DNA of 8,469 nucleotides from Gemmatimonadaceae bacterium (GTDB taxonomy: Bacteria > Gemmatimonadota > Gemmatimonadetes > Gemmatimonadales > Gemmatimonadaceae): assembly GCA_017881545.1 (NCBI GenBank), contig JADGQU010000083.1:1-8469 (forward strand), given 5' to 3'. The position numbers and the translations under genes were made by a program. A model generated the notes under the pieces. It had not been told where the DNA came from and did not search any database. It saw only the letters and a list, made by a program, of their open reading frames with translations. Numbering within the stretch: the first letter of the stretch is position 1; each line of letters opens with the position of its first letter. This document shows positions 1 to 6,403 of the stretch, in pieces.

Positions 1-1511
1 TCGGCCGCGCGCGCGTGCGTCATGCAGTCGCGATAGGATCGAGCGCTGGTCAAAGCGTCATAGACATCGGCGACGCAGAGAATTCGCGCGGCGAAAGGAA
101 TCTCCTCGCCGGCGAGACCGTCGGGATACCCGCTCCCGTCCCACCGCTCGTGGTGGTTCCGGATGATGGCACGTACATCTCCGGGAAAATCGATATCCGA
201 CACCAGCTCGAGTCCCGCTTCAGGGTGGCGCTTCATGATCGCCCATTCCTCGGCGTTGAGTCCGGTTGCCTTGTTCAGAACGGCGGTGGGCACGATGATC
301 TTCCCGATGTCATGCAGCAGCGCGCCGAGCCTGAACCAGAAGAGCGAGCGCGAATCCATCCCGGCGCTGTCGGCCAGCACACACGCAAAGAAAGCCACGC
401 GCTGGCAGTGGCCCTGGGTGTAGTGGTCCTTGCTTTCGATCGAGTCGCCCCATTGGTGCGCCATCTCGAGGAATCGCGCTTCCAGCGCCGCGTTTCGTCG
501 CTCCACCTGCACGACGCGGTGGTTTGCCTTGAGACGCGAGTAGAGGGCGTGCGATTGATTGAGGTTCGCCAGCATGTCGCGATGCCGTTTCTGCGTCCAG
601 TAGAGCTCGGCCAGCTGCTCGGTCACGTCGGCCTTGAGCAGCAGGTCCTCCCCTTCGTCCGCGCATTCGCACGCTCGCCCCAGGTATTCGGCCGCCCTGA
701 CGTAATCGCCTTGCTCGCGCGCAATCACTCCGACGTGCCTGAATACCTCGCCGCGCCACGACGGCGCGATTTCGCCGGTCAAGGCCAACAGCGGCTCCAC
801 GCGCTCCATGGCTTCGTCGAATCGGCCGGTCGCAATGCAAAGCTGGACCTGGTTGAGCGCGACATTCAGCTGATTGGGGTGGTCGTGCTCCTCGCCGAAG
901 GCGTGTTCGGCTTCTTTGTACGCAGCCTCCGCGCGATCCAGCTCGCCAAGATCGCTATATGCCAAACCGATGTTGTTGAGAACCTGAGCGGCCTGATCGC
1001 GCATGCCGAGCGCGCGATAGCCATCGAGACTCAAGTGAAACGCGTCGAGGGCGCGGCGCATGTCGCCACGAATGCTGGCTACGGTTCCGAGATTCTGGTC
1101 GATCATCGCGAGCGCTTCGGCGTCTCTAATGGATTCCGCGGTGATTCTCGCCTCGGTGTACATCGCCTCCGCGCGGTCCAGATCACCGCCGGTTTGATGG
1201 ACTATCGCGACGACGTTGAGGGCCTGCGCAATCGCGGACTGCGAGCCCGCCTGAGTCGCGGCGGCGACTGCCGCCTCGAGAACATCCATCGCCGCGCCGC
1301 GATTCCCTTGCTCAAGGTATGCTCTCCCCAGCCAGCGAAGAGACGAAAGCCTAGTGTGATCATTCGCGAACGGATTTCGGACCAGGGCCTCGTACCGAAC
1401 CGACGCATCGCTCCAGCGGCCTTCCCGCTCCGCGAGCTTTGCCTCGTCAATTAGTGCGGCTATCTCGGGCGATTCCACCTCGTTTGCGCGAGGGGTGGAA
1501 CGCACCCTCAT
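1..1511 (-). CDS. TPR-HD-GYP phosphodiesterase, unit A (3' end outside window)
   Basis: The product is a probable cytoplasmic cyclic di-GMP phosphodiesterase with an N-terminal TPR region. I translated 503 residues from the ATG at 1511-1509, and the frame is still open at base 1. The paralogue at 4643-6292 has about 45 further residues, so the C-terminus lies outside. Residues 1 to about 330 are helical TPR-like repeats (for example AMIDQNLGTVASIRGD and QVLNNIGLAYSDLGELDRAE). The HD-GYP domain follows, with YTQGHCQRV, the HD pair at about 400-401 (LLHDIGK), KRHPEAG, NHHERWDGSGYP and ADVYDAL. All hallmark residues are present, so it should be active. No signal peptide or membrane segment is seen. 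The start overlaps the activator stop (ATGA, 1508-1511), which implies translational coupling and one transcript. Function follows from the HD-GYP family; the TPR input is unknown. Confidence 0.93.
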   Translation of the reverse strand, partial: MRVRSTPRANEVESPEIAALIDEAKLAEREGRWSDASVRYEALVRNPFANDHTRLSSLRWLGRAYLEQGNRGAAMDVLEAAVAAATQAGSQSAIAQALNVVAIVHQTGGDLDRAEAMYTEARITAESIRDAEALAMIDQNLGTVASIRGDMRRALDAFHLSLDGYRALGMRDQAAQVLNNIGLAYSDLGELDRAEAAYKEAEHAFGEEHDHPNQLNVALNQVQLCIATGRFDEAMERVEPLLALTGEIAPSWRGEVFRHVGVIAREQGDYVRAAEYLGRACECADEGEDLLLKADVTEQLAELYWTQKRHRDMLANLNQSHALYSRLKANHRVVQVERRNAALEARFLEMAHQWGDSIESKDHYTQGHCQRVAFFACVLADSAGMDSRSLFWFRLGALLHDIGKIIVPTAVLNKATGLNAEEWAIMKRHPEAGLELVSDIDFPGDVRAIIRNHHERWDGSGYPDGLAGEEIPFAARILCVADVYDALTSARSYRDCMTHARAA

Positions 1512-2527
1512 GACGAAGCGAGGATTGTGCGACGCGCCGAACCCTCGTCGCGAAGCTTTCTCGCCAGCGTGGGCCGCGAGATTCCGAGAATCCGGGCAGC
1601 AGCGCTCAAGTTGCCGCCAGTGAGGCCTATGGTCGTGTGGATGGCCTCGTCAACGATCGCCTGAAGCGACTTGCCTTCGGCGGGTATGCGAATCATGCCG
1701 CCGGCCGGAGTCTCGACCAGCGGTATGAACGACCGTCGCTGCAGCGAAAGGTGGTGGGGCTGTATCACGTCGCCTGTACAGACAACGACAGCGCGCTCTA
1801 TGACGTTCTTGAGCTCTCGAATGTTGCCCGGCCAGCGGTGTCGCTCCAGCGCGCTCACGGAATCCTGCCCCAGACGCAGGCCCGCGCGGCCTTCGGCCTC
1901 GGCGTGTCTCTTGACGAAGTAGTGGGCCAGAATCGGAATGTCGCCGTCTCGCTCGCGCAGTGCCGGAAGCTCGAGCCGCGCGACGTTCAGCCGGTAGAAG
2001 AGGTCGGCCCGGAAGCGATTGTCGGTAACCGCTGACTCCAGCGAACAATTGGTGCCGGCGATGATGCGAGCCGACAGAGCGCGCTCTTCGGACCCTCCGA
2101 GCCGGCGAAACCGTCGGTCTTCCACAACACGCAACAGCTTCGCCTGGAGCTTGAGCGGAAGCTCGGCCACCTCGTCGAGGAAGACAGTGCCGGTGCCCGC
2201 GACCTCGAACAAACCGCGCTTGAGAACTCGCGCATCGGTAAAGGCGCCGGGCTCGTGGCCAAACAGCTCGCTTTCCAGGAGCGTCTCTGGAATTGCCGCG
2301 CAATTGATTGCGACGAAAGGCTCAGCCGCGCGCACGCTTGCGGCGTGGAGGCCGCGCGCAAAAAGCTCCTTGCCCGTACCCGTCTCTCCGACGAGCAAAA
2401 CGGTCATGCTCCGGCTCGCCGCCACCTGGGTTGCCAGTGCGATGACCTCGCGGATGGCCGCGCTCTCACCGATTACGTGCGAGTCCCAACGGTCCCCTGA
2501 CGCCTGCTGCAGTCGGGCTGAAATAAT
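1508..2527 (-). CDS. sigma-54-dependent transcriptional activator (AAA+ and Fis-type HTH, no sensory domain)
   Basis: This is an enhancer-binding protein that remodels sigma-54 RNA polymerase by ATP hydrolysis. Numbered from a proposed ATT start at 2527 (339 residues), it shows VIGESAAIREV at the AAA+ N-edge, Walker A GETGTGKE (47-54), GAFTDA in place of GAFTGA (94-99), Walker B TVFLDE (114-119), RFRADLFYRL (172-181), WPGNIREL (232-239) and a C-terminal Fis-type helix-turn-helix, LSAAARILGISRPTLARKL. No receiver, GAF, PAS or FHA domain precedes the AAA+ module. The first ordinary start is GTG at 2425, but that would remove conserved AAA+ residues. The frame is open back to a TAG at 2623-2621 without ATG, GTG or TTG. 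An AAGGA eight bases before ATT 2527 makes this the preferred start; CTG at 2512 is an alternative. The gene is coupled to the HD-GYP gene by a 4-base overlap. Family assignment is certain; the start is not. Confidence 0.92.
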   Translation of the reverse strand: MISARLQQASGDRWDSHVIGESAAIREVIALATQVAASRSMTVLLVGETGTGKELFARGLHAASVRAAEPFVAINCAAIPETLLESELFGHEPGAFTDARVLKRGLFEVAGTGTVFLDEVAELPLKLQAKLLRVVEDRRFRRLGGSEERALSARIIAGTNCSLESAVTDNRFRADLFYRLNVARLELPALRERDGDIPILAHYFVKRHAEAEGRAGLRLGQDSVSALERHRWPGNIRELKNVIERAVVVCTGDVIQPHHLSLQRRSFIPLVETPAGGMIRIPAEGKSLQAIVDEAIHTTIGLTGGNLSAAARILGISRPTLARKLRDEGSARRTILASS

Positions 2528-2626
2528 TACCCCGTTCCTTGTTCGCGCGGACGGTCGAGCTTTCCGCGCGCGGAATTGTGATTGGCCGAGCGAATGGGCC
2601 CCGAAAACACGCCTATGGGCCTATGT

Positions 2627-2660
2627 AGGAGACGAGGAAACGGGGAGCCAAGTCACCCGT
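2627..2660 (-). promoter_or_regulatory. conserved promoter-like block upstream of the activator gene
   Basis: On the minus strand this reads ACGGGTGACT, 11 bases, then TTCCTCGTCTCC. The same two blocks, 10 bases apart, lie at 6367-6400 before the unit B HD-GYP gene. The 10-mer (2651-2660) and the 12-mer (2628-2639) are identical in both. There is no GG-N10-GC signature, so it is not an obvious sigma-54 promoter. The GTGAC and CGTC elements, 15-16 bases apart, would fit an ECF-type promoter, but that is only a suggestion. It sits about 100 bases before the proposed activator start and would drive the activator and HD-GYP genes separately from the lipoprotein-TPR operon. Confidence 0.5.
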
Positions 2661-2719
2661 TTTTCACCACTTAGCGGTTCGAATCGAGCCGGCGGGCGCC
2701 GAGCACCCTCAGGAGGGGG

Positions 2720-3742
2720 TTAGCTGGGCAGTGAGGCCAGGAGGGCGTTGATCTCGGCGGCCTCGTGCTGGGCGCCCACACCCTCGAAAGACTCGGCCGC
2801 TTCCTGCCAAGCCAGGCGCGCATCCGCAGAGTTCCCGAGCGCGCTCGACGTCTGGCCGAACTCGCGGAGCATTTCGGCCTGGAGCAGCCGGTCCTCGAGA
2901 CCCTCGGCTTCGAAGATTCCGATCCGTAGCGTGGCAATGCTCTCGTGGAACGCACCTCGCTCGCGCTCGATCCTCGCCCTGCACTTGAGCGCTTCAGCGA
3001 TCGTCAGATGGTCGCCACGGACCTGCGCGCCTTCGAGGCACGTCGCGCATGCTCTCTCGGCGTCGTCGAGCTTTCCGGTTGCCACCCACACCAGCGCCAG
3101 GTTGATGAGGAGGACGCTCTCGACGAGAGCGTCCTGGCGCAATTTCGCGATCGTCAACCCACGTGCGAATGTTTCGATCGCGCGCTGATAGTGGCCAAGC
3201 TTGGTGTAGAGCATGCCAATGTTGTTGAGCACCCACGACACGGCTTCGTCGTCATTTGCCCTCTCGAACGCGCCGAGGCTGTTGGAGTAACGAGCTTCGG
3301 CGGCGACGAAGTTGCCGCGCATGTTCAGGAGAACGCCGCGATTCTGCTCGATCATTCCGAGCAGGCGCACATCGCCCGCTTTCCCGGCAAATTCCGCTGC
3401 CTGCGCATAAAGCCTCTCGCTCTCGACGAGATTGCCGCGACGCTGCGCGACGATAGCGAGGCAGTTGAAGCCGTGGGCCTTGCAGCTGATCGAGCCGCAT
3501 TTCTCGGCGTGAATCAGACTTTGCGTATAGCAGCGATAGGCGGCCTCGGTCTCCCCCTGCTCGCGGTGAAGCGTGCCCTTCCACCGCAAAGTGTCGGCGA
3601 GAAGCGCCATGTCCTGCTCGCGGTCGAGAGCCTCGATCGCGTCGTCATACAGACCGAGCGATCGCGCGGTGTCACCGCGCCGCTCGGCGTCGCGAGCGCG
3701 ATCAACGAGCACGCGCGCGCCTCTCGGATCAGTCTGCGTCAT
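2720..3742 (-). CDS. TPR protein, unit A
   Basis: This is a 340-residue all-helical tetratricopeptide repeat protein with no signal peptide, membrane segment or catalytic domain, so it is probably a cytoplasmic scaffold or sensor. TPR-type helices recur along its length, for example LRWKGTLHREQGETEAAYRC (52-71), GMIEQNRGVLLNMRGNFVAA (129-148) and SWVLNNIGMLYTKLGHYQRA (169-188). It is clearly paralogous to the protein at 6483-7514; both share MIEQNRGVL, YSNSLGAFE, SWVLNN, SIATLRI and FEAEG. The central repeats also resemble the TPR part of the HD-GYP proteins. ATG 3742 is the first possible start because an in-frame TAG lies 15 bases upstream, yet it has no Shine-Dalgarno. It lies 85 bases after the lipoprotein gene and is probably on the same sigma-54-driven transcript. 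The partner is unknown; the adjacent activator is one candidate. Confidence 0.9.
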   Translation of the reverse strand: MTQTDPRGARVLVDRARDAERRGDTARSLGLYDDAIEALDREQDMALLADTLRWKGTLHREQGETEAAYRCYTQSLIHAEKCGSISCKAHGFNCLAIVAQRRGNLVESERLYAQAAEFAGKAGDVRLLGMIEQNRGVLLNMRGNFVAAEARYSNSLGAFERANDDEAVSWVLNNIGMLYTKLGHYQRAIETFARGLTIAKLRQDALVESVLLINLALVWVATGKLDDAERACATCLEGAQVRGDHLTIAEALKCRARIERERGAFHESIATLRIGIFEAEGLEDRLLQAEMLREFGQTSSALGNSADARLAWQEAAESFEGVGAQHEAAEINALLASLPS

Positions 3743-3773
3743 GCAGATGCCAGACTATTGTGAATTTGTTCAT
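3729..3773 (-). CDS. possible 14-codon leader ORF overlapping the TPR start
   Basis: This short frame encodes MNKFTIVWHLHDAD. Its ATG has a good Shine-Dalgarno (GAGGT, seven bases upstream), while the overlapping TPR gene has none. It ends 14 bases inside the TPR gene, in the other frame, so it could deliver ribosomes to the TPR start by translational coupling. A similar arrangement occurs at 7507-7542 with an unrelated peptide sequence, which points to a role in coupling, if any, and not to a functional peptide. It could be chance. Confidence 0.25.
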   Translation of the reverse strand: MNKFTIVWHLHDAD

Positions 3774-3827
3774 GTCGACTACCTCGCGATGACCCACGTG
3801 ACTGAATTTGAAAAGCAGACAACAAGC

Positions 3828-4466
3828 TCAGTCGTTCACCAACACCCATGCACCTGAGATGAGGATGTAGCGGGAAAAGTGGTTGAGAATCCAAACCTGC
3901 GTCTGGGCGACAGGCTGTGCGCCGTAGAAGTAGGTGGTTGCAGCCTCGAGCTCGGCCGGCGACGCAGATCCGTCTGAGCCGATTTGCTCGTTCGACGGCG
4001 ACAGATAAGCCGATCTGACGCTGTTGCCGGCAGACGTACCGTACGTTGCGGTCGTACCGAGACCCTGAACCGCGGTCACCGGCAGCGCGAATTGGAGGCC
4101 GTGAGGAAGCATGTCGTAGACAACGAACACGCCAGCCCTCGCGATGATCGTGATCGAAGTCGGAGCGCTGAGCGCGCCGGCCGGGATCGTCATCGAGAAA
4201 TCTGCCTCAGGGAGCGAAAGTGTAGCCCCTTCTGGTCCGACCATAGCAGAGACGCTCTGGTCGACCTTCGAGTGGCTCGGGCCCCATCTTACTGTCTGGG
4301 CAATCGAGCCGCCTGCGATTATTGCAAAGGACGCTCCGACGATTCGTGTCGGTGGAAGGAGCTTGGGTTGAGTTGGGCTGGTTGGACCGGGGTAGTCGCC
4401 ACAAGAGATGACAGCTACGGCGCCTACGGCCAGTGCGAGGTATCGATACACGCGGTGACTTAACAT
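3828..4466 (-). CDS. ZU5-domain-like lipoprotein, unit A
   Basis: This is a 212-residue predicted exported lipoprotein of unknown function. The N-terminus has a basic stretch, a hydrophobic core (residues 10-20) and a lipobox VISC with Cys22. The next residue is Gly, not Asp, so by the E. coli rule it would go to the outer membrane. A Pro/Thr-rich linker follows. Residues about 74-110 resemble a ZU5-type beta fold (VGPEGATLSLPEADFSMTIP, then AGALSAPTSITI). The C-terminus has QVWILNHFSRYILISG (190-205), a motif shared with the lipoprotein at 7574-8197. The start is supported by GAGGTGG three bases before ATG 4466, by the signal peptide, and by a sigma-54 promoter placed exactly as in unit B. 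ZU5 assignment is from pattern recognition. Known ZU5 domains mediate protein contacts or sit in autoproteolytic proteins; no HFS autoproteolysis is claimed here. Confidence 0.88.
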   Translation of the reverse strand: MLSHRVYRYLALAVGAVAVISCGDYPGPTSPTQPKLLPPTRIVGASFAIIAGGSIAQTVRWGPSHSKVDQSVSAMVGPEGATLSLPEADFSMTIPAGALSAPTSITIIARAGVFVVYDMLPHGLQFALPVTAVQGLGTTATYGTSAGNSVRSAYLSPSNEQIGSDGSASPAELEAATTYFYGAQPVAQTQVWILNHFSRYILISGAWVLVND

Positions 4467-4512
4467 CGTCCACCACCTCGGTGAGAGACTTAAATTGTTC
4501 TAAGCTCAACCT

Positions 4513-4529
4513 TGGCATAGCGTGTGCCT
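4513..4529 (-). promoter_or_regulatory. sigma-54 (-24/-12) promoter of the unit A lipoprotein gene
   Basis: The minus strand reads AGGCACACGCTATGCCA, against the consensus TGGCACGNNNNTTGCW. The invariant GG (4528-4527) and GC (4516-4515) are present with the required 10 bases between them, and GGCAC is intact. The first G is 62 bases upstream of the ATG, which is exactly the spacing in unit B. Transcription would start near 4503, giving a leader of about 37 bases. Confidence 0.72.
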
Positions 4530-4597
4530 TACTCAAACCTGTTGATTTACAAAGAGTTACGATTTTCGACCCCTCCAACTGTTCCCTTTTGGTCTAA

Positions 4598-4628
4598 CGT
4601 TCCGTTGCAAAAGAAACATTCCTTTATA
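4598..4628 (-). promoter_or_regulatory. tandem enhancer (activator binding) boxes, unit A
   Basis: The proximal box TGCAACGGAACG (4609-4598) begins exactly 81 bases upstream of the GG of the sigma-54 promoter. A degenerate distal copy TATAAAGGAATG (4628-4617) lies 19 bases further up. Unit B has the matching pair TGTAAAGAAACG and TGTAACGAAACG with the same 81- and 19-base spacings. Direct repeats about 100 bases before a -24/-12 promoter are typical of sigma-54 enhancer sites. The activator at 1508-2527 is the likely ligand, by inference. Confidence 0.6.
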
Positions 4629-4642
4629 GGGGTTTGCTCGGG

Positions 4643-6292
4643 TTAGGCGTCGGCGCTCGAGGCAAAGATCGCCATCCGCTGGGGCGTCGGCCGGCCGGGA
4701 ATATCAGCTGTCTCCGCCCAGCCCAGGAACGTCTCCAGGAGCTGCGGATCGAATTGGCCCGTTGAAGCCCGCATGATCTCCGCTGCGCGGGTGTGGGTCA
4801 GCCCAGGCCGGTAGGACCGGGTGGTGGTGAGCGCGTCGTAGACATCGGCGACGCAAAGGATCCGGGCGGCGAACGGAATGTCCTCTCCTTTGAGTCCGTC
4901 GGGATAACCGGCGCCATCCCACCGCTCGTGATGGTTGCGGATGATCGCACCGATGTCTCCGGGAAAGTCGATATCCGCTACGAGTTCGAGGCCGGCTTCG
5001 GGATGCCGCCTCATGATTGTCCATTCCTCGTCGGTCAGCTTCCCCGGTTTGTTCAGGACCTCGGTGGGGACGATGATCTTTCCAATGTCGTGCAATAGCG
5101 CCCCGATCCGGAACCAGAACAGCGATCGGGAATTGAATCCGGCGCTGTCGGCGAGCACGCAGGCGAAAAAAGCGACGCGCTCGCAGTGGCCCTGTGTATA
5201 GCGGTCCTTGCTTTCGATCGAATCACCCCACTGCTTCGCCATCTCGAGAAAACGGGATTCGAGTGCGCCGTTCCTTTTCTCCACCTGGGCGACTCGGTGC
5301 CGCGCCTTGAGCTGCGAGTAGAGGGAATGGGCTTCATTGAGCCGCTGAAGCATGTCGCGATGCCGCTCCTGAGCCCAATAAAGCTCCGCGAGCTGCTCCG
5401 AAACATCCGCCCGAAGGAGCAGATCGCCACTTTCCAGCGCATGCTTTTCCGCCCTGAGCAGATTGTCCGCGGCTTGCGGGAAATCACCTCGCTCACGGGC
5501 AATGACGCCGACGTGCCGGAAGACTTCGCCACGCCAGGGAGCCGCTTCGTCCGCGACGACCCCCAGCAGCACGTTGCATTGCGCCAGCGCCTCGTCGAAG
5601 CGTCGCCCGACGATGTAGAGTTGAACCTTGTTGACAGCGAGATCGAGTTGGCGAGCGTGGTCACCGTCCTCCTCGAATGCGAGAGCGGCCTCGTTGTAAG
5701 CGTTCTCCGCGTCGGACAGCTCGCCCAGCTCCATGTACGCCAGCGCGATGTTGTTCAGCACCTGTGCTTCGTGATTGCGCATCCCCAGGGTCTGGTATCC
5801 CAGATGGCTCAGGCGGAATGCCTCGAGGGCGCCGCGAATGTCACCGCGAATCATCGCGACGGTGCCGAGGTTCTGATCGATCATGGCGATGAGTGCGCCG
5901 TCCCCGCCGAGCTCCGCCTTCTCGCGAGCCGCGGTGTAGATCGTCTCCGCCTGGTCCAGGTCGCCGGCGGTCTGGTAGACTATTCCGACGACGTTCAGCG
6001 CCTGCGCGATTGCCGGCGGAGACCCGATGACGTCCGCGGAGGCAACAGCCGCCTCGAGGATGTCGAGCGCCGCAGCCCGGTTTCCCTGCTCTAGATACGC
6101 GCGGCCAAGCCATCTGAGGGCGGCGAGGCGAGTCGTCGCCATCGTCTCGGGATCGCGGACGAGATTCTCATACACCGCGCAGGCATCTGCCCAGCGTCCT
6201 TCGCGCTCAGCCTGCTTCGCGCGATCGATGCTCTCTCTGACGGAGGAAGATTCCACCGCCTTCAATTCGATTGTGGGCCTGTGGTTCGTCAT
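4643..6292 (-). CDS. TPR-HD-GYP phosphodiesterase, unit B
   Basis: This is the 549-residue full-length paralogue of the enzyme at 1-1511. Residues 1 to about 335 are TPR-like helical repeats, for example AIAQALNVVGIVYQTAGDLD (94-113) and QVLNNIALAYMELGELSDAE (177-196). A short connector, RFLEMAKQWGDSIESKDRYT, leads to the HD-GYP domain: GHCERV (368-373), HDIGK (401-405), RRHPEAG (428-434), HHERWDGAGYP (454-464) and ADVYDAL (482-488). These are the metal-binding and GYP signature residues, so hydrolysis of cyclic di-GMP is expected. It uses the YTxGH form of the first histidine motif. No signal peptide or membrane segment is seen. ATG 6292 has no good Shine-Dalgarno. Unlike in unit A, no activator gene precedes it; a 190-base structured gap with the conserved promoter block separates it from the TPR gene. 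Confidence 0.95.
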   Translation of the reverse strand: MTNHRPTIELKAVESSSVRESIDRAKQAEREGRWADACAVYENLVRDPETMATTRLAALRWLGRAYLEQGNRAAALDILEAAVASADVIGSPPAIAQALNVVGIVYQTAGDLDQAETIYTAAREKAELGGDGALIAMIDQNLGTVAMIRGDIRGALEAFRLSHLGYQTLGMRNHEAQVLNNIALAYMELGELSDAENAYNEAALAFEEDGDHARQLDLAVNKVQLYIVGRRFDEALAQCNVLLGVVADEAAPWRGEVFRHVGVIARERGDFPQAADNLLRAEKHALESGDLLLRADVSEQLAELYWAQERHRDMLQRLNEAHSLYSQLKARHRVAQVEKRNGALESRFLEMAKQWGDSIESKDRYTQGHCERVAFFACVLADSAGFNSRSLFWFRIGALLHDIGKIIVPTEVLNKPGKLTDEEWTIMRRHPEAGLELVADIDFPGDIGAIIRNHHERWDGAGYPDGLKGEDIPFAARILCVADVYDALTTTRSYRPGLTHTRAAEIMRASTGQFDPQLLETFLGWAETADIPGRPTPQRMAIFASSADA

Positions 6293-6333
6293 GACGCCGC
6301 AACAACGGTCCCGGAGAGCGCCCCGTCGCGCGA

Positions 6334-6352
6334 ATTCCCGAAAAACGGGAAT
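6334..6352 (-). repeat. perfect 7-bp inverted repeat in the HD-GYP leader
   Basis: ATTCCCG and CGGGAAT flank a TTTTT loop on the minus strand, about 40 bases before ATG 6292 and downstream of the conserved promoter block. No U tract follows, so it is not a terminator. The loop region aligns with TTTTCGGG...ATTCGC in the unit A leader (about 2590-2608), but the perfect stem is found only in unit B. It may be an RNA hairpin or a protein-binding palindrome. Confidence 0.45.
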
Positions 6353-6366
6353 CTCCGGCCAGCGAT

Positions 6367-6400
6367 AGGGAGACGAGGAAGACGTTGGCGAGTCACCCGT
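6367..6400 (-). promoter_or_regulatory. conserved promoter-like block upstream of the unit B HD-GYP gene
   Basis: The minus strand reads ACGGGTGACT, 10 bases, TTCCTCGTCTCC, matching the block at 2627-2660 in front of the activator gene. The 10-mer is at 6391-6400 and the 12-mer at 6369-6380. Its retention in an otherwise divergent intergenic region suggests function. The likely role is an HD-GYP promoter independent of the upstream sigma-54 promoter. Confidence 0.5.
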
Positions 6401-6403
6401 CGC

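Noticed and set aside
15..1454. Long open frame on the plus strand across the unit A HD-GYP gene
   Set aside because: It is antisense to a gene with clear TPR and HD-GYP motifs, has no recognisable domain, and its partial resemblance to plus-strand frames at 4793-6094 simply mirrors the similarity of the two sense genes. High GC keeps antisense frames open.
2641..2656. TTGGCTCCCCGTTTCC before the activator as a sigma-54 promoter
   Set aside because: The -12 GC is CC, and the unit B copy of this block has CG in place of GG, so neither invariant pair is conserved.
2675..2684. GGTTCGAATC, a tRNA T-loop-like string on the plus strand
   Set aside because: The flanking bases do not form a 5-bp T stem, and no anticodon arm, D arm or acceptor stem is present around it.
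2700..2719. CCCT-CCTG-AGGG hairpin after the unit A TPR stop as a terminator
   Set aside because: The stem is only 4 bp and no U run follows.
2425..2720. A lost sensory domain of the activator in another frame upstream
   Set aside because: Only about 190 bases separate the proposed start from the TPR gene, they hold the conserved promoter block, and no other frame encodes recognisable domain sequence.
2945..3763. 272-codon plus-strand frame across the unit A TPR gene
   Set aside because: It is antisense to the conserved TPR frame, has no motif or ribosome binding site, and a comparable frame opposite the unit B TPR gene follows from paralogy of the sense strand.
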